Assembly: GCA_922989275.2 (NCBI GenBank)
Contig: OV277864.1
Span: 23,323,550 to 23,387,549 of the forward strand
DNA from: Gari tellinella
Taxonomy: Eukaryota > Mollusca > Bivalvia > Cardiida > Psammobiidae
DNA: 64,000 nt
Direction: 5' to 3'
Of the stretch, positions 32,576-43,454 are shown piece after piece. Both the position numbers and the translations under genes were made by a program. How positions within the stretch are numbered: position 1 is the stretch's first letter; each line of letters starts with the position of its first letter. The notes beneath the pieces are model-generated. The model saw only the letters and a program-made list of their open reading frames with translations. It was not told where the DNA came from and did not search any database.

Positions 32576-33244
32576 TTTCTGTTCAATTTCAACCAGTCGG
32601 TCATTTGAAATCACCATGCAGCTTCAAAGAATGGTATTTTACAGGGCACTTTACGCTCTTGCGATATTTCAACACAGCGGAAGTCAGTATGAGCGCCTGG
32701 GCTTTGCCACACTATCATTCATTTCAATGTGAAGCCGCTCACATCAATTTAAAACATTTCCCATACTAGGCTGTATATCTTGTTTCTTAACTCTTTAAAT
32801 TGTTTTAACTGATACTAAATCTTATATCGTGATAAGTGTTTAATTCTTAGTGTTGGCAAACCGATGTACTCGTTTTGTACTCGCAGTGTATATCGGTTAC
32901 TTTCGGTTTCAAAAATTTACTTGTTTACCATGAAATCTCATGTGTTTACCATAGAAACTGTATATGAAAAGCAAGGAAACTACATAAAACTTTATAGAAA
33001 ACTTCTTGGTAAAAATTAGAGTTTATATCTACCAAAAGACGAACTGTATCTCTTCTTATGGTCTATAGCAAAAGGGACTAATTTGGCCGAATGCGATACA
33101 GATCAATAGGAGTCGTCTTTTGTATCTTGCGAATACGGCCGACTGAAATTATTTACACAAGTTTGAAAGTGCAGGGTGGATAGGTAGAGTCCCAATATTT
33201 ACAGATAGACCAAGGAGTTCCTATCTTTACTGTTGGTATCTTAC

Positions 33245-33351
33245 CTTAACAAAGTAGTCCACCTTCATGACGCAACAGTTCATGATTGAGGGGGACACTG
33301 CAGGTATCTTAAGTAGTTGGGAGTCCCAGCTTCCTCTTGTTCCTGGACCCA
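33245..33351 (-). CDS. Arrestin domain-containing protein, exon 6
   Basis: Residues 242-277, phase 1 in, phase 0 out (GTTAAG|GTAAGA). It encodes WDSQLLKIPAVSPSIMNC, then MKVDYFVK. This is the conserved LLKIPPVSPSIxxC block of ARRDC C domains. A truncated PB1 copy begins about 50 bp 5' of the acceptor. Confidence 0.92.
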
Positions 33352-33398
33352 CTGGTAAACCTGTACAGTGTAACATACTTGTTAACTTACTTGAACAT

Positions 33399-33490
33399 TT
33401 AACCCATTCCCCCATAGCTTGTTTTTTGTTTTGAATACAGATGACCACTTAAAACAGGTTGAAAGTAAAGCAGAATGTGCCTTAAGGCAA
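33399..33490. mobile_element. PB1 MITE, truncated at the core
   Basis: TTAACCCATTCCCCCATAGC up to GAATGTGCCTTAAGGCA, then replaced by unrelated repeat. Confidence 0.6.
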
Positions 33491-33960
33491 TCCTTATGTC
33501 ACCCAAATTCACACAAAGTGTAGCTTTTGTCAACCTTATCATTCTAAACAAGTTTTAAGAAGATTGGGCTAAAAATATGGCCTCTGGAGTTGCAAAAAGC
33601 TTTTTCTGCGATTTGACCTACTGACATACTTTATGACCCCATATGACCTATATTCTAGTATGACCTTAACTTATCAAGGACTTGACACTGAAAAAATTTC
33701 ATACACAGATATAACTTTTCATTCCCCCACCCTACTGAAGCTTTTGATGAAGTTTGATTACACTAGGGTATTTGTTTCAGAGAAGAAGTTGTTTGCAATT
33801 GTTGACAAACAGACAGACCAACGCCGGACAGAGCAGTATCACAATAGCTCACATCTGGAGAGCTCAAAATCATATGAATCAATTAATGGATTGGCAGACA
33901 GGTAAACTGACTGACAGAGGTAAAAAAGTATAGCCCACAAATTTTGATAAATGGGCAAAA
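33491..33960. repeat. GACCTT-type interspersed repeat
   Basis: Contains CTGACATACTTTATGACCCC, CAGAGAAGAAGTTGTTTG and ends CACAATAGCTCACATCTGGA. Recognisable as a bivalve repeat of the same broad type as at 38-39 kb. Confidence 0.5.
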
Positions 33961-34139
33961 ACATGAGAATGGCTTATCTCCCTTTTTGTAAATCTTTATT
34001 TACCAGTACATAAATTACATACTCTTTGATCCTCTCTCTTCTTATTGTTTGAAATATTTGGAAAATTCATGAGCCTACACAGAGTACTGATAATCTACAT
34101 GAATGTCAGGAACCCTTACTAAGTGGGAAACAGTAAATA

Positions 34140-34514
34140 CAGCGCTCCCTCCCTACAATGGCCCTCCCAACAACGACTCCCTCTCTACAACGACATCTAA
34201 TGGGAGACAAAGATTGTGTGTGTTGTACAGAGGGAGTCGTTACAGGGAGGGAAATTGGCTTTCATCTGCAAACAGCTTGAACTCAGATCATACGCCGCCC
34301 GCGTAAGGCGGCATGTGATCTGGATTCAAGCAGTTTGTCACTCGTCATTAATTTATTTACTGTTAAAATGGTCATTATGTCACTTCGAGAAAAACAGCAG
34401 ACGATAATTTTAAGCAGACGATATTGGATTAATAAAAGTGTTAGGGACCTGTGGCAAGGGTTGCTGTAAGGAGGGAGTCGTTGTTGGGAGGGCTGTGGTT
34501 GGGAGGGAGCACTG
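34140..34514. mobile_element. TM3 MITE, copy 2
   Basis: CAGCGCTCCCTCCCTACAAT and TTGGGAGGGAGCACTG, with TA flanks. Core 34268-34338, apex ACGCCGCCCGCGTAAGGCGG. CCCTCCCAACAACGACTCCC is an inner repeated motif. Confidence 0.7.
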
Positions 34515-34867
34515 TACAACATTTCCAAACAGTGTAGACCCAGATAAGAAGGTTCCTAAATTAGAGCCCTCTGATCTAGGTCTACACAGTTTGACATGTA
34601 CTTATCATACCTATAACTTTTGAAACAAATATCATCAAAGACACAGTTAATTGGTTATTTTTTAGAGAATGGAATAGTTCATTTGAAAAGTCAGTAGTGT
34701 ATGGTTTCAGTCCAAAATTAATGAAGCCCCAGGAATACATGAAAATGTCACAGGATTTTATTTCACTTGTCTGGTTTTTGTTTTCTGCATATTTGTCCAC
34801 CTGATACCCCAATTAAATTGTTCAAGACTCTCTGGCATCGTGACACACTGTAATAGGAATTCCAAAT

Positions 34868-35251
34868 CAGAAAAACCTCTCTAAACCGGAACCTCTAAAT
34901 AGCGTAATTTTCTCTAAACCGGACAAAATATTTGGTCCTGTTTCCAAACCTTCTTTATTTTTACCCATTACACCATAAATACGCCTTTTTACATCTTTGG
35001 TTTATTCCTACACTGGAGAAAATAGTTTTGTATATTCTAGCAGATGATAGCTTAGAGCAGGTTGAAAGTAAAGCAGAATGCGCCTTAAGGCGCACTCTGC
35101 TTTACTTTCAACCTGCTTTAAGTGGTCAGTTATCTTCCATACTAGAAACAAACTATTTGGTTGTGAATTAAAACCCCTCTAAACCCGAAACGCCCCTAAA
35201 CTGGAACTTTTTGTTGTCCGTACACATGTCTGGGTTAGAGGGGTTTCACTG
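34868..35251. mobile_element. TIR element with CAGAAAAACCTCTCTAAACC ends, holding a PB1
   Basis: Right inverse AGAGGGGTTTCACTG. A PB1 element (34961-35171) with perfect core sits in the centre, and CTCTAAACCGGAAC motifs lie on each side. Confidence 0.6.
34961..35171. mobile_element. PB1 MITE nested
   Basis: TTACCCATTACACCATAAAT to the core 35054-35122 with apex ATGCGCCTTAAGGCGCAC. The right end is decayed (TTTGGTTGTGAATTAA). Confidence 0.65.
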
Positions 35252-35397
35252 TACTGAGAAATGTGTGTGCAGCTGCCACTAAACAAAGAGACATGTCACT
35301 CTAAAGTGCTTAACATGCTTAACTAATCGTCCCTGAACTTAAAATGGACAGTCCAAGCTTCCACAAGTCTTGTCTATGTTGTGCAAAATGACAAATA

Positions 35398-35677
35398 CAG
35401 TACTGAATCTTATTAAATTAACAATTTTTGCGATTCGCTTGCAATTCGATGGCGATTCGCTTGCGATTTCAAAATACTTATTTACCCTCGGATAAGTTTT
35501 CTTGAGTGGTGTATCTCACAAATGTTCGCAAATATGCCTTTTTTGTCACAACCGCTTCTGAAAATTCGCGTTAAAGTATTCAAACGTAGGATTTGTTTTT
35601 TGAAGCGCCCGATTCAATGGCAATTCGATGGCAATTCGCTTGCGATTATCAATTTAATTTAATAAGGTTCAGTACTG
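35398..35677. mobile_element. TM5 MITE (CAGTACTGAATCTTATTAAA ends)
   Basis: Left CAGTACTGAATCTTATTAAA, right AATAAGGTTCAGTACTG, TA on both sides. Inside, GCGATTCGCTTGCGATT motifs are repeated near both ends. Inserted in an older PB2-like element (AGTGTACACTTCACATGTGT nearby). Confidence 0.7.
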
Positions 35678-35859
35678 TAGTGCAATCCCTTAGTAGCCCT
35701 ATATTCTGGGTCTACACTGTTTTTCTATTGGAAAAGTGTACACTTCACATGTGTACTGCTTGTAAATAACCTGTATATGGGTTTAATGGGTTAAATGCAT
35801 TAAGATGACACTTTTTGTAAAATTTAGATTTATGCTTGTTAAATTGAAGACACCAAAAG

Positions 35860-35945
35860 AAGCGTGTCAAACAGTTTAGATCCAGATCAGAAACCGCATT
35901 ATGTGGCATCTGATCTGGATCCAAACTTTTTGCAAACACAAGCCA
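35860..35945. repeat. AAACAG-type palindromic core
   Basis: CAAACAGTTTAGATCCAGAT and inverse with apex around AACCGCATTATGTGG. No flanking termini found. Confidence 0.5.
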
Positions 35946-36160
35946 TTTAAGTTCCGAATGGTAGACAGAGCATTTAAGAAGATGATAATTTAGTTTAATA
36001 TTGGCTATAGTGAAGAAAGCAATATTCCTTCCCGGGACTGCTTAAATGAAATGAAACTAAATCTATATGCAAACACTAAAATGTATAAAATTGCTACTTT
36101 TTGAAACTGTTCACACTTACTTTTCATTTTAACAGCAAACATTTTAGAGCCCGATCTAAC

Positions 36161-36323
36161 AGAGTTCCAGATAAGAGGGGGTAAATTGAACAAATCCAAC
36201 ACTTTACCACCGAATCATATGGTGTTACTACTTATTAGAATCGTCTCGAAGAGACGATTCTAATGAGTAGTGACACCATAGGGTTCAATTGAGAAATAAA
36301 GATTTTATTTTCTGGAGCTCTGG
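36161..36323. mobile_element. SX1 MITE
   Basis: AGAGTTCCAGATAAGAGGGG and TTTCTGGAGCTCTG. Perfect inner palindrome at 36235-36280. Confidence 0.7.
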
Positions 36324-36423
36324 ATCTGACATTGCTTACCAATGGACAAATCAATGGACATAATAGTTTTAGAATTAGCGCCTTTACTAGGTAAAGATAA
36401 TGTATTCCCCACTGAAAAAGCAT

Positions 36424-36756
36424 TTCACTTCACTCATTAAATCCTAATGACATGTCAGTATACATCATTTACAAACAGTCAGTCGAACTTCGATATCTCG
36501 AACTCGGTTAAGTAGACATATCCGTATTTCAAAATTAAAAAGTGTCTAAGCCAGGCTTTAACTTTGAAATATGGGTATGTTCGACTTAACCTAGCATGAA
36601 ATAATGCAGGTCATGTGTAAGGTGTCCTCTGATCAGGGCCTGCACTGTTTGCCATTTTGAAATGCATTTTTAAAATTAACCCTAAGTAGTCAAAATTGGA
36701 CTAGACTAAATGGAAATTGGAATTGTCCATTTGAAGTTTCAGGGAGGAATGAGTTA
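36424..36756. mobile_element. PB2-type MITE with nested TM4 fragment
   Basis: The right part has GGAATTGTCCATTTGAAGTT and GGGAGGAATGAGTTAA. A TM4 piece (36480-36600, CAGTCGAACTTCGATATCTC) interrupts the left core arm. Confidence 0.6.
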
Positions 36757-36951
36757 ACGGACTAGATCTAAGGTCTAAAGGATTTAATTTCAGCGTTATC
36801 TCAAAACACTCTAAACAAACTCCTCAATTGCTGCTAAATACATGCAGCATTAGCATTGCAAATAGTATATTCATCAATATTTAATGAGCTCAAATTCCTA
36901 TAGAAGATGGTAACTAGACTGTTACCATGGTAACGAAGCAATAAAGGTTAC

Positions 36952-37092
36952 CTGTCAGTACTGTGAATTTTGTCTTTCTGATTCTCGACTTGCCACTGGC
37001 AAAAAATGCCTGTGTCTGATATAGGGTTGCATACGGGATAACTGTTCGCTTGGAGTGATTGTCAAACTCTGCAGAAATAGCGATGGACTCTC
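36952..37092 (-). CDS. Arrestin domain-containing protein, exon 5
   Basis: Residues 195-241, phase 1 in, phase 1 out. It encodes ESIAISAEFDNHSKRTVIPY, then ATLYQTQAFFASGK and RIRKTKFTVLT, the arrestin C domain (compare AxYQTQAFxAxGK in vertebrate ARRDC proteins). Acceptor TTATTTCAG, donor GTAACC. Flanked on both sides by PB- and SX-type elements. Confidence 0.92.
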
Positions 37093-37261
37093 CTGAAATA
37101 AACAACACACAAAAATATAAATTCTGTCAGATCAGAGATCTTATGAATTATAATTATATTCATTCATTTTTTTTCTTGCCCATTTAGGAATTGTGACACT
37201 AGACAATAATTCTTACGTGAAAAAATGGTCACTGTTTAAGATGAGTGTTTAAGCATGAAGA

Positions 37262-37336
37262 TTGATCACAGTAAGTTAAAAGTAAAGCAGAAAGCTCCTT
37301 TAGGAATTTTCTGCTTTACTTTTAGCATGCTTTCAG
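37262..37336. repeat. PB1/TM2-type palindromic core alone
   Basis: AAAGTAAAGCAGAAAGCTCC and inverse. No termini on either side. Confidence 0.5.
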
Positions 37337-37406
37337 CAGCTGCCAGTGTGGAAAAAAGTTTACAATGACTCAATCAACTATGAAGACAAGTATGGAATGG
37401 TTTAAC

Positions 37407-37600
37407 CAGGGCTCCAGATAAGAGGTAGTTATTTCAACAAATCCAACATTTTCTCACTCTTTTTAGCACCAAATCCTATGGTGTTACTACTCATTTGAAT
37501 CGTCTCGAAGAGACGATTCTAATGAGTAGTGACACCATAGGGTTTAATTCAGAAATAAAGATTTTAGTTTTTGAAAAACTACCCTTATCTGGTGCTCTGG
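37407..37600. mobile_element. SX1 MITE with 7-bp duplication GTTTAAC
   Basis: CAGGGCTCCAGATAAGAGG and TTATCTGGTGCTCTG, with GTTTAAC directly outside each end. Confidence 0.75.
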
Positions 37601-37617
37601 TTTAACTGAATTGTTCT

Positions 37618-37867
37618 TTAACCCATTATCCCATAGCCTGTTTCTAGTTTTGAAGACAGGTGACCACTTAAAGCATGCTGAAAGTAAAGCAGAATGTGCC
37701 TTAAGGCACATTCTACTTTACTTTCAACCTGCTTTAAGCTATCATCTGCTAGGATTTAGAAAATATTTCTTCTATTGCTTATTCAAAACTGTGTAAAGTG
37801 GACTGTTTTCTTGAGAGGAGTAATAAATTAAAGGTGTAAGAAGGCGTATTTATGGGGTAATGGGTTA
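37618..37867. mobile_element. PB1 MITE
   Basis: TTAACCCATTATCCCATAGC to GGGGTAATGGGTTAA. Core 37668-37737 with apex TGTGCCTTAAGGCACA. Confidence 0.75.
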
Positions 37868-37954
37868 AATTGTCTTTAAAAGGGAATTTAGTTATGGCTA
37901 GGGGAACGGTGACAAACACTGACCCAAGAAAGAGTATAAAGAAAACAGGCATAC

Positions 37955-38147
37955 AGAGCTCTAGATAAGGCGAGTATTTCAAACACTGAAATCTTCATGT
38001 CTGCATTAAACCCTATGGTGTCACTACTCATTAGAATCGTCTCTTCGAGACAATTCTAATGAGTAGTTACACCATAGAATTTAGTGCTGAAATGAGGGAA
38101 AAAAATGTTGGATTTGTTCAGTTTACTCCCTCTTATCTGGACCCCTG
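37955..38147. mobile_element. SX1 MITE with 6-bp duplication GGCATA
   Basis: CAGAGCTCTAGATAAGG and TTATCTGGACCCCTG, with GGCATA on both sides. Confidence 0.75.
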
Positions 38148-38179
38148 GGCATAATGACAGCCAGATAAACAGGCAGATA

Positions 38180-39271
38180 GAGAGACAAGAGCCCCATGGG
38201 GCATATTTCGCTCACCTGAGAATAGCTGAAAAATTGAGATCATGATTTATGTACAGGACAGGGTCATTTTTTTACCCAAGGAGCATTATTAAAACTCAAC
38301 TATCTTGATAGAGGACCTGTAGATGATGCTTTATGCCAAATATCTAAGATCAGTGTACTAGGGTTTTAGAAAAAATTTTTTTTATAAGTTTCCATTGAAA
38401 AAATCTATTTTTAGCTCCTGTGACCTACATATGCAACAGACTGGAACCATTTGAACAAAATAGGTAAAGGACATCTATCAGTGTCACCATGCCGAATATC
38501 AAAACTCTGTCCATATTGGTTTCAGAGGAGAAGATGTTTGAAAATTTCACCATATAACTCAATGTAAAACTTTTACCCCCCGGGGTGCGGCCAATTTTGA
38601 CCCCAGGGGCATAATTTGAACAAACTTGATAAAGGACCCTATGTGCCATATATCTAAGGTTACATATATATGGCCCTTGTAGTTTCAGACAAGAAGATTT
38701 TTTAAGTTTTCATTGAAAAATCTATTTCTAGCTCCGGTGACCTAGGTATGCAACCGACCAGAACCATTTGAACAAAATAGGTAAAGTACATCTAGAAATG
38801 TCACCATGCCAAATATCAAAGCACTGGCCAAATTAGTTTCAGAGAAGAAGACGTTTGAAAATTTCACTATATAACTCTATGTAAAACTGTGACCCCAGGG
38901 GTGGGGCCAATTTTGACCCCAGAGGCATAATTTGAACAAATTTGAAAGAAGACCTGTAGATGATGCTATGTGCCATATATCTAAGCTCTGGCTCTTGTAG
39001 TTTCAGACAAGAAGATTTTTTAAGATTCCCTTATTTTTTCACTTTGGTTGCCTTGGCAACCAGAGTTCTACATTGTTTTAATTCTTTGAACAAATTTGAA
39101 ACAGCTTGACCCAAGAACATTCCTGTAAAGTTTGGTTGAAATCTGTCAAGCGGTATAGGAGATGTCATTTGAATCAATTGTTAAAGACAACGCACGACGG
39201 ACAACGCACGACGACGGACACAGGGCCATCCCAATAGCTCACCTTGAGCTTTTGGCTCAGGTGAGCTAAAA
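38180..39271. repeat. Long bivalve-type repeat with about 300-bp internal units
   Basis: Starts AGAGCCCCATGGGGCATATT and ends TTGGCTCAGGTGAGCTAAAA. Units repeat GACCCCAGGGGCATAATTTG, GTGACCTAGGTATGCAACCG and GTTTCAGACAAGAAGA two to three times. The 3' end is a hairpin (AGCTCACCTTGAGC / GCTCAGGTGAGCT) followed by AA, similar to a Helitron 3' end (hairpin then CTRR). This classification is not proven. Confidence 0.65.
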
Positions 39272-39352
39272 ACAATGATTTCAGAGTTATGGCCTTTGCC
39301 AATGGCACTTCCTCTCATTAGGCTCTTTCCAAATACATTTGTATGCAATTTC

Positions 39353-39856
39353 ATTTTACCCATTACCCCAAAGCCTGTTTCTAGTTTTGAAAATAGGTGG
39401 CCACCTAAAGCAGGTTGAAAGTAAAGCAGAATGCGCCTTAACCCTTTACCCCATGGTCTGTTTCTAGTATTGAAGGTATATGACAACTTAAAGCAGGTTG
39501 AAAGTAAAGCAGAATGTGCCTTAAGGTAAATTCTGCTTTAAATTCAGCCTGTTTTAAGCTTTTATCTTCTAGAATTAAGAAAATATTTCTTAGGGTTCAT
39601 TTTCATGACTGTAAGATGGGAACTATTTTCTTCATTGGATGAATAAATTAAATGTGCTAAAAGGCGCTTCTATGTGGGGAAGGGTTAAGGCACACCCGCT
39701 TTACTTTCAAACTGCTTTAAGCTACCATCTACTATAATATAGAAACTTATTTCTTATCTTACATTTTCATGACTGTATCAAGCGGAATTATTTTCTTTAG
39801 TGGAGGAATAAATTAAAGACCTAAAAATGCATATTTTTATAGGGTGATTGGGTTAA
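39353..39856. mobile_element. PB1 MITE with another PB1 in its palindrome centre
   Basis: The outer copy goes from TTACCCATTACCCCAAAGCC to ATGCGCC, and after the inner element resumes GGCACACCCGCTTTACTTTC to GGTGATTGGGTTAAC. The inner copy starts exactly at the TTAA of the outer core. Confidence 0.8.
39438..39688. mobile_element. PB1 MITE inserted at TTAA of another PB1
   Basis: TTAACCCTTTACCCCATGG to GGGGAAGGGTTAA. TTAA is at 39438-39441 and 39685-39688. Complete, with its own core (about 39488-39557). Confidence 0.85.
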
Positions 39857-40254
39857 CAAACATCAGTATTTATGGGGGAATGGGTTTTTAATTAGATTAT
39901 CTCCTGGACAAGAAAAAATGACAAGACATATAGATAACTCTGATAAAACCAATATTAAACATATGTATAAATATGGCATAAGACATAATTACATAACTGT
40001 CAGTGGATCACCTCCAGATCCTGTTTCTCTAAGTATGAAGCAGACTGAACCATTTCTAAACTTTAGCAGACAACATGTCCAGCAGACAGTTCTGTTGGTG
40101 TACAACAGCTGACCTGAGGTCAGTTATGCAATTCTGCCACTAGCTGGAAACTTAACTCTTATAATGCTGAATTGATGTCTGCTATACATATTGTACGTGA
40201 ATTTTGCAAAGCAAATCATACCAAATACATTTTCTAAATTAAAAAAACTATGTA

Positions 40255-40335
40255 AGTAAATGGCAAATAGTTTGGAGCCAGATTAGATGCAGCATAATGT
40301 AGCATCTGACCTGGATCCAAACTGTTTGCAAATAT
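40255..40335. repeat. AAACAG-type palindromic core, imperfect
   Basis: CAAATAGTTTGGAGCCAGAT and inverse, apex AGCATAATGTAGC. Confidence 0.45.
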
Positions 40336-40499
40336 AGGTGATTTAGTATAAGGGTGCTTGAAACCCTGCTTAAACCTCCAGTAAAACAGTATAACCTGAA
40401 TAAAGCGGCAATGAATCCTGCATAAAGTGGCAATGAAAAAATCCCTATGGTGAATCCCTATGGTCAGTTTTAGTTTTGATATTAACAATTTTGAGAGAG

Positions 40500-40830
40500 A
40501 ATCACCAGGAGATACTAAAAAACAAATATCAAAGCTGTGGGCCTAGCAGTTTTTTACAAGAAGATTGTTTAAAGTTTTTCACTTTTTTAAATAAATTACA
40601 ATAAGTAGTCCACTTGAAAGTTTCATTTGAACAATTTCTGTAGAGAAGCATCCAAGGAACACGGTGAGCATTTTAGTTTTCCCCTCAGACTCACGGTTTC
40701 AGAGGAGATGTCGCTTGAAGTAAATTTGAACGGACGGACAGACGGACGGACGGACGGACGGACGGACGATGGACGGCGGGCGATCACAACAGCTCACCTT
40801 GAGCCTTCGGCTCAGGTGAGCTAAAAATGG
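40500..40830. repeat. 3' part of the GGCTCAGGTGAGCTAAAA repeat, with GGAC microsatellite
   Basis: ACGGACGGACGGACGG units at 40732-40770, then CAACAGCTCACCTTGAGCC and GGCTCAGGTGAGCTAAAA. Same 3' end as the copies ending at 39271 and 50001. A fourth repeat with similar start follows at 40896. Confidence 0.6.
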
Positions 40831-41340
40831 ATAATGGGAGTTACAAAGCTACAGACAGATAGACAGACAGACATAGTATGGGCAACATGTACAAGAGGGC
40901 CATCGTGGCCCAGAATTTGCTCACCTGATGATTTTGAATCTGACAGTTTTACCTTTGAGTTTCACCAATAATCAAAATTATCCAAGTAGCAACAACTCAT
41001 ATAATTTTTCAAAATTTAATTAATTTCCATCCCAATTTTTAGACATCAGTGTAAACATTGTTAAAATTTCCTAGCATGTCTGAGTACATCAGGGGCTTAT
41101 AACTCTTAAACGCATGACTCCGTTTCATTTAATGTAGAAACTTACTGAATTGAGTAATATAAATTGCAAGTTAAATCAAAAGTTTATTTCAAATAAACAT
41201 ATTAGTGTTTTCTTCTGACCTGTCAGAGTTATTTTTAGATTGGAACATTCTAAAACTTTAAAAGGGATGACCACCGTACTATATTATTTCCGTACAGTCA
41301 GCCAGGGATACAGAAACCTGTATTTATTGTGCACGATGTA

Positions 41341-41552
41341 CAGTAGAGAAGACCTTATTATTACCCGAATAAACGCAAACACAATGCACAAAACTGTAGA
41401 AAAATAATTTTATCTTTTTAATCTGGGTGGCAAACAGATTGGAGCCTGATCAGACGCCGGGTTACCCGGCTTCTGATCTGGCTCCAACCTGCTTGCAATG
41501 GACATAATAGTTTTAACATAAACACGTTTATTGAGAATGAATAAAATATCAG
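41341..41552. mobile_element. TM1 MITE, decayed right end
   Basis: CAGTAGAGAAGACCTTATTA at the left. Core 41431-41495 with apex ACGCCGGGTTACCCGGC. Confidence 0.6.
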
Positions 41553-41939
41553 TAAAATTAACGCAGCTGTCTGATGCTGCACGAGGATCATGCTTATCTC
41601 AAGTTGGAAAGTGTACGAATAAACAGATCCGATGTAACCCTGTTATCTATTTACCATTATGGACTATGCTGTTCTAAAAATAACTCGGACAGTTCTGAAA
41701 ATCTGGCAATAACAAATGAGTATTTAGTGAATGTTTTGAATACAGATGACAGGTTAAAGGAAAGATGAAAGGAAACCGGAAAGCTCCTAAGTTAGAAAGG
41801 AGTTTTCTGGTTTACTTTCATCTGTCTTTAAGAAGTCATCTGCCTTTTACACAGATGGATATATATATATAGGTGATTTGTATCTTTGGCTATGGAGGAA
41901 AGGGTAAGGATGGCTTAGAAAGGCCGATATTAATATACA

Positions 41940-42128
41940 GTCGAACTTGGATATCTCGAACTTGGTTAAATCGAATATACCCAATTTCAAAGTTAAAACG
42001 TGGCTTAGCCACGTTTTAACTTTGAAATATGGGTATATTCGACTTAATTGGGCATAAAATAATGCATCTCATATGTTGAACTATCGGATAGTTCGAGTAA
42101 AACGACTTCGAGATATCGAAATTGACTA
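41940..42128. mobile_element. TM4 MITE
   Basis: CAGTCGAACTTGGATATCTC and GAGATATCGAAATTGACTAT. Inner arms AAAGTTAAAACGTGGC meet at 42006. Ends resemble Tc1/mariner. A fragment is at 36480. Confidence 0.65.
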
Positions 42129-42216
42129 TAGTTAAGAAAGGCTGATAATTACCAGGATTTGTACGTTTTGCTATTGGAGGGAAGGTTAGGGATGGTTTGG
42201 AAAGGCCGATATTTAC

Positions 42217-42319
42217 CAGGACAGTATCCTTTCCTGTCTGTGCGAGCTGTGATAGAGATGGGTCCTGATGTACACAGCCAACAGCATAGTGACTTCTCTA
42301 CACTGCTCTCAACACAAAC
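42217..42319 (-). CDS. Arrestin domain-containing protein, exon 4 (source of minisatellite)
   Basis: Residues 161-194, phase 0 in, phase 1 out (G|GTAAAT). It encodes KSLCCWLCTSGPISITARTD and then RKGYCPG, the hinge and first strand of the arrestin C domain. CCW..CxSGPI is typical of ARRDC2/3/4. The exon is certain because it joins exons 3 and 5 in phase and fills the family gap. Its first 46-47 bp and its acceptor (TTTATTGTAG) are repeated eleven more times just upstream in the transcript, at 42320-43265. Confidence 0.9.
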
Positions 42320-43265
42320 CTACAATAAACACAATAAATACATAAAATAAACACACAGCCAACAGCATAGTGACTTCTCTACACTGCTCTCAACACAAAC
42401 CTACAATAAACACAATAAATACATAAAATAAACACACAGCCAACAGCATAGTGACTTCTCTACACTGCTCTCAACACAAACCTACAATACACACAATAAA
42501 TATATAAAATAAACACACAGCCAACAGCATAGTGACTTCTCTACACTGCTCTCAACACAAACCTACAATACACACAATAAATACATAAAATAAACACAAT
42601 AAATACATAAAATAAACACACAGCCAACAGCATAGTGACTTCTCTACACTGCTCTCAACACAAACGTACAATAAACACAATAAAAACATAAAATAAACAC
42701 ACAGCCAACAGCATAGTGACTTCTCTACACTGCTCTCCACACAAACCTACAATACACACAATAAATACATAAAATAAACACACAGCCAACAGCATAGTGA
42801 CTTCTCTACACTGCTCTCCACACAAACCTACAATACACACAATAAATACATAAAATAAACACACAGCCAACAGCATAGTGACTTCTCTACACTGCTCTCA
42901 ACACAAACCTACAATACACACAATAAATACATAAAATAAACACACAGCCAACAGCATAGTGACTTCTCTACACTGCTCTCAACACAAACCTACAATACAC
43001 ACAATAAATACATAAAATAAACACAATAAATACATAAAATAAACACACAGCCAACAGCATAGTGACTTCTCTACACTGCTCTCAACACAAACCTACAATA
43101 CACACAATAAATATATAAAATAAACACACAGCCAACAGCATAGTGACTTCTCTACACTGCTCTCAACACAAACCTACAATAAACACAATAAATACATAAA
43201 ATAAACACACAGCCAACAGCATAGTGACTTCTCTACACTGCTCTCAACACAAACCTAAAACACAC
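42270..43265. repeat. 81-bp minisatellite made from arrestin exon 4 edge
   Basis: CACAGCCAACAGCATAGTGA starts at 42273 (exonic), 42354, 42435, 42516, 42619, 42700, 42781, 42862, 42943, 43046, 43127 and 43208. That is twelve copies with 81-bp spacing, two of them lengthened by 22 bp. Each unit holds the first 46-47 bp of exon 4, the acceptor and 34 bp of intron. Copies differ by only a few bases. The unit is 27 codons long. Confidence 0.92.
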
Positions 43266-43454
43266 ACAATAAATAACCCATTACTCCATGGATTGTCTGG
43301 GAGAACAATATTGCTGAGAAATGGAGAAAACGAGAATGTATGGCTAGTTTGTTGATTTTCAAAGATTGTATCATCCAGCCAAAGGGACTGTAAAGTGATT
43401 TTCTTTGAATGGAAATGAGTCAATGGTATTTTCATACACCCGCCTTTGAGCACA

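Noticed and set aside
42552..42876. Hydrophobic frames of the CCWLCVYFMFLLCLLY type, which look like membrane proteins
   Set aside because: They are translations of the 81-bp array. Only the part from exon 4 is real coding sequence.
42270..43265. CRISPR-like regular repeats
   Set aside because: Units are contiguous with no unique spacers, and the host is eukaryotic. It is a minisatellite.
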